The notes below the pieces were generated by a model. That model was not told the DNA's origin and did not search any database. It saw nothing but the letters and a program-made list of their open reading frames with translations. Shown piece by piece: positions 60,913-64,000 of a stretch of DNA of 64,000 bases. Numbering within the stretch: position 1 is the stretch's first letter; every line of letters starts with the position of its first letter. The stretch comes from Sphingomonadales bacterium (lineage in GTDB: Bacteria; Pseudomonadota; Alphaproteobacteria; Sphingomonadales; Sphingomonadaceae): the NCBI GenBank assembly GCA_017309275.1, contig JAFKLT010000033.1, forward strand, positions 1 through 64,000. Direction: 5' to 3'. A program made the translations under genes and the position numbers.

Positions 60913-62172
60913 TCAATCGATCCAGTCGGGCACGCGCTCAGCGGCCATGATCGTCGAAGCGGCGATACGGTCGGCCACCTTGATATAACGGTCGCCGTCG
61001 ACCAGCACCTCGGGCACCAGGCTGCGGCTGTTATAGGTCGACGCCATCGTCGCGCCATAGGCGCCGGCGGTACGGAAGATCGCAAGATCGCCCGATTCCA
61101 CCGTGTCGATCACGCGATCGCGGGCGAAGGTGTCGCCGGTCTCGCACACCGGGCCGACGATCGACGCGGTCATCTTTTCGCCCGTCGGCTTGACCGCGAC
61201 GAAATCATGATAGGCGTCATAGAGCGCGGGGCGGGCCAGATCGTTCATCGCCGCGTCGACGATCACGAACGGATTGGTCGCGCCGGGCTTGACCCACAGC
61301 ACCTCGGTCAGCAGCACGCCGGTATTGCCCGCAATGACACGGCCGGGCTCGAACATCAGCGTGACGTCCCAATCCTTGGTCACGCGCGCGACCATCGCGC
61401 CATATTCGGCGGGGCTCGGCGGATTGTCTTCCGGCCGATAGGGAACGCCCAGGCCGCCGCCCAGGTCCACGTGAGTAATGCTGTGTCCCGCCGCGCGCAG
61501 GTCGGCGACAAGACGACCGACGCGTTCGAACGCGGCCTCCAGCGGATCCAGGCTGGTAAGCTGGCTACCGATATGCAGCGCGACGCCGCGCATCTGCAGC
61601 CCCGGCAGCGCCGCGAGGCGGCCGAAGATTTCGGGCGCGGAGTCGATGCCGACGCCGAACTTGTTCTCGGCCTTGCCGGTCGAGATCTTCGCGTGCGTGC
61701 CGGCGTCGACGTCCGGGTTGACGCGCAGCACGGCAGGGGCGGTCATTTCCTTGGCGAGCGCGATCTCGGCGAGCGCGACGCCCTCCGGCTCATGCTCGAT
61801 GTTGAACTGGCCGATACCGCGGTCCAGCCCTTGCGCCAGTTCGGCGCGGGTCTTTCCGACGCCGGAAAAGACGATGTCCTGCGGCGCCATGCCCGATGCC
61901 AGCGCGCGTTCCAGCTCGCCGCCCGAAACGACGTCGGCGCCATAACCCTGCCGCGCGAGGACGCGCAGCACGCCCAGGTTGGGATTGCACTTGATCGCAA
62001 AGGCGATGTGCTTCTTCGGAATGTCCTTCAGCGCGTCCGCGAACACCTGTGCATGGCGTTCGAGGGTCGCGCGCGAATAGACATAGACGGGCGTGCCGAT
62101 TTCTTCGGCAATGCGCGGCAGCGGAATATCTTCGGCGTGCAGGACGCCGTTACGCAGTTCAAAATGGTCCAT
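60913..62172 (-). CDS. lysA: Diaminopimelate decarboxylase
   Basis: 419 residues. PLP Lys in AFAIKCNPN (about K61) and GGGLGVPY; the C-terminal catalytic Cys region reads GPVCETGDTFARD. Last step of lysine synthesis. Follows argH and a small lipoprotein gene on the same strand. Confidence 0.95.
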   Translation of the reverse strand: MDHFELRNGVLHAEDIPLPRIAEEIGTPVYVYSRATLERHAQVFADALKDIPKKHIAFAIKCNPNLGVLRVLARQGYGADVVSGGELERALASGMAPQDIVFSGVGKTRAELAQGLDRGIGQFNIEHEPEGVALAEIALAKEMTAPAVLRVNPDVDAGTHAKISTGKAENKFGVGIDSAPEIFGRLAALPGLQMRGVALHIGSQLTSLDPLEAAFERVGRLVADLRAAGHSITHVDLGGGLGVPYRPEDNPPSPAEYGAMVARVTKDWDVTLMFEPGRVIAGNTGVLLTEVLWVKPGATNPFVIVDAAMNDLARPALYDAYHDFVAVKPTGEKMTASIVGPVCETGDTFARDRVIDTVESGDLAIFRTAGAYGATMASTYNSRSLVPEVLVDGDRYIKVADRIAASTIMAAERVPDWID

Positions 62173-62196
62173 CGAAGGAAGTCCTGAATTTTTGGC

Positions 62197-62448
62197 TCAG
62201 CCCGGAGGCGGCAAGTCGAAATCGTCTGGTTCGCGTTGCTCGGACCGTTTGAGAAGTTCGTCGCTGCGCGCGGGCCGGGCCTGCGCGTCAGGCGTCGTGA
62301 GTTCCTCCGTGGTTGGGGCGCGCTTGGCGCCGACGGGAATCGCCGGAGCCGGCTGGTTCGCCGGCGGCTTCAGATCTTCCTTCGCACCGCACGCGCCAAG
62401 AAGCGCGCCAGCGGCGAGGGTTGCAACGATCAGGCGGCTCTTCGCCAT
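62197..62448 (-). CDS. Small lipoprotein between argH and lysA (LptM-like)
   Basis: 83 residues from ATG 62446-62448. Lipobox ALLGAC; the mature part is Pro-rich, ending in DDFDLPPPG. Short lipoproteins upstream of lysA are common in proteobacteria (LptM in E. coli, which matures LptD), but the tail here is longer than LptM. The ATG shares one base with the argH stop (TGATG). Confidence 0.75.
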   Translation of the reverse strand: MAKSRLIVATLAAGALLGACGAKEDLKPPANQPAPAIPVGAKRAPTTEELTTPDAQARPARSDELLKRSEQREPDDFDLPPPG

Positions 62449-63851
62449 CAATCCTGTCCTTCCAGCGCGGCGCGCGCCGCGGTAATGGCTTGCCTTACCC
62501 GTTCGGGCGCCGTGCCGCCATAGCTGGTGCGGCTGGCGACCGATGCCTCGACGGTCAGCGCGGCCAGCGCCGCCGGCGTCACCGCCGAATGGATCGCCGA
62601 CGCTTCGCCGATGGGAAGCTGCGACAGTTCAACGCCCAATTGCTCCGCGCGTTTCACGCAGGAGCCGACGATATGGTGCGCCTCGCGGAACGGCACGCCG
62701 GCTTCGCGCACCAGCCAGTCGGCCAGGTCGGTCGCGGTCGAGAAGCCCGAGGCCGCGAGCGTACGCATCCGATCGGTACGAAAGCTGAGCGTCTCGACCA
62801 TCCCGGTCATTGCCGCGAGCGACAGCGCAAGCGCGTCGAAGGCGCCGAACACCGTCTCCTTGTCGTCCTGCAGATCCTTCGAATAGGTGAGCGGCAAACC
62901 CTTTACGATGACGCTGAGGCGCTGAAAGGCGCCAAGCAGCAGGCCAGCGCGACCGCGCACCAGTTCGGCCGCGTCGGGGTTGCGCTTTTGCGGCATGATC
63001 GAGCTGCCGGTCGACCAGGCGTCGGGCAGACTCACGAAGCCGAAGGGCTGGCTCGCCCAGATCACGACCTCTTCGGCCAGGCGCGACAGGTGCAGCGCGG
63101 CGATCGATGCGGCGGCGCAGAATTCCAGCGCGAAGTCGCGGTCCGATACGGCGTCGATGCTGTTCGCCATCGGTCGGTCGAAACCGAGCGCGGCTGCGGT
63201 CGCGTCGCGGTCGAGCGGAAAGCTCGTGCCCGCCAGCGCCGCGGCGCCGAGCGGCGATTCGTTCAGACGCTTCCGCGCGTCGGCAAAGCGGCCGCGATCG
63301 CGTTCGAACATCGCGACATAGGCCAGCAGATGATGGCCCAGCGTCACTGGCTGTGCGACCTGCAGGTGCGTGAAGCCCGGCATGATGCTGTCCGCATGTT
63401 CCTCGGCGCGCGCGAGCAGTGCGGTCTGGATCGCCTTCAGCCCGGCGTCGATCCGTCCGCACGCGGTGCGTACCCACAAGCGAAAGTCGGTCGCGACCTG
63501 GTCGTTGCGCGAGCGTGCGGTGTGGAGACGCCCGGCGGCCTCGCCCACCAGCTCCTTCAGCCGCGACTCGACCGTCATGTGGATGTCTTCAAGGCTGAGG
63601 TCGACCGGCACGCCGCTTTCGGCGAACTCGTCGGCGATCGTCGCCAGGCCGCGGTCGATGACCACCGCATCCTCGGCCGCGATGATCCCGCTCGCGCCCA
63701 GCATCGCGGCATGCGCGCGGCTCGCGGCGATATCCTCTTCCCACAGACGCTTGTCGACCGGGATGGAGGCGTTAATCTCTTGCATGATCGCAGCGGGTCC
63801 GCCACCGAAGCGGCCGCCCCACATGCTGTTGCTGTCCGGAGTATCCGCCAT
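62448..63851 (-). CDS. argH: Argininosuccinate lyase
   Basis: 467 residues. [12 protein letters not shown] is the fumarase-superfamily signature loop with the catalytic Ser; [13 protein letters not shown] and [10 protein letters not shown] complete the active site. Last step of arginine synthesis. The start is 19 bases from a divergent gene. Confidence 0.96.
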   Translation of the reverse strand: MADTPDSNSMWGGRFGGGPAAIMQEINASIPVDKRLWEEDIAASRAHAAMLGASGIIAAEDAVVIDRGLATIADEFAESGVPVDLSLEDIHMTVESRLKELVGEAAGRLHTARSRNDQVATDFRLWVRTACGRIDAGLKAIQTALLARAEEHADSIMPGFTHLQVAQPVTLGHHLLAYVAMFERDRGRFADARKRLNESPLGAAALAGTSFPLDRDATAAALGFDRPMANSIDAVSDRDFALEFCAAASIAALHLSRLAEEVVIWASQPFGFVSLPDAWSTGSSIMPQKRNPDAAELVRGRAGLLLGAFQRLSVIVKGLPLTYSKDLQDDKETVFGAFDALALSLAAMTGMVETLSFRTDRMRTLAASGFSTATDLADWLVREAGVPFREAHHIVGSCVKRAEQLGVELSQLPIGEASAIHSAVTPAALAALTVEASVASRTSYGGTAPERVRQAITAARAALEGQD

Positions 63852-63870
63852 TCGTCACGCCCTGAACAAA

Positions 63871-64000
63871 ATGCTGCTTATCCTGCCGCTCGCGCTGGCC
63901 GGATCGGTAATCGCGGGCTGCGATAGGCAAAAGCCCGGTCAGGAGCAAGCGGCAGCGCCCCAAGCAAATATTTCGTCCGGTGAAGCGAAGGATGCGCGCG
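63871..64000 (+). CDS. Lipoprotein, N-terminus only (cut by window edge)
   Basis: 43 residues from ATG 63871: signal LPLALAGSVIAGC with a lipobox, then a Gln/Ala-rich linker. In sphingomonads a TlpA-like thioredoxin lipoprotein often lies beside argH; this is likely but cannot be shown from the fragment. The 19-bp gap to argH cannot hold two promoters, so one probably lies within a coding region. Confidence 0.6.
   Translation, partial: MLLILPLALAGSVIAGCDRQKPGQEQAAAPQANISSGEAKDAR

Overview
The window is GC-rich chromosomal DNA, apart from one AT-rich patch, from an alphaproteobacterium, most likely a sphingomonad (Sphingopyxis-like). Pointers are a PhyR-NepR-EcfG general stress locus with GGAAC-N16/17-CGTT promoters, a LexA box of the alphaproteobacterial GTTC-N7-GTTC type, SciP, paired TorF-family porins, and GTCACCCCGGA...TCCGGGGTCC extragenic palindromes. 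The genus is inferred. No rRNA, tRNA or CRISPR array was seen.

Layout. 1-3.8 kb: a minus-strand DNA-repair operon behind a LexA box (radical-SAM repair protein, DUF4130-UdgX, ligase-associated exonuclease, start of an ATP-dependent ligase). 3.8-8.6 kb: general stress response locus (HWE kinase, PhyR, a BLUF photoreceptor next to a second EcfG-like sigma factor, NepR-EcfG). 8.6-20.9 kb: PQQ-type sugar dehydrogenase, hydrolase, an S41 peptidase-MarR pair behind a perfect 52-bp palindrome, Rrf2-methyltransferase, IlvA-thioesterase, and a four-gene oxidoreductase/amidohydrolase run. 20.9-32.3 kb: two TorF porins with a shared upstream element, IspG, small membrane proteins, a second S41 peptidase, acyltransferase, acyl-CoA carboxylase beta divergent from an SDR, EamA transporter, Sua5. 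32.3-36.9 kb: a MITE-like element touching an acyl-CoA dehydrogenase start codon, a CHASE2-EAL protein and a 20-residue microprotein. 37-40.5 kb: nrdAB with tandem NrdR-like boxes.

40.9-43.2 kb is the clearest accessory patch: an AT-rich two-gene unit (unknown soluble protein plus four-helix membrane protein, TAATG-coupled), a YegP-like gene, and a GIY-YIG gene bounded by REP palindromes. 43.3-51.5 kb holds many small hypothetical genes, several behind EcfG-type promoters, with two microproteins that appear to use non-AUG starts. 51.5-64 kb is mostly core: MnmA, SciP, a lipoprotein, an ECF sigma/anti-sigma pair, LepA, a beta-propeller protein, a CysG-type protein with a vestigial methyltransferase tail, LysA, a small lipoprotein, ArgH, and the start of another lipoprotein.

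Two regulatory threads recur. The SOS box should co-induce the repair genes on DNA damage. EcfG-type promoters at the stress locus and again at about 45.6 and 50.0 kb suggest the small-gene cluster belongs to the general stress regulon. No experiment or database search backs these calls; start codons were chosen from ribosome-binding sites, overlaps and remembered family N-termini.
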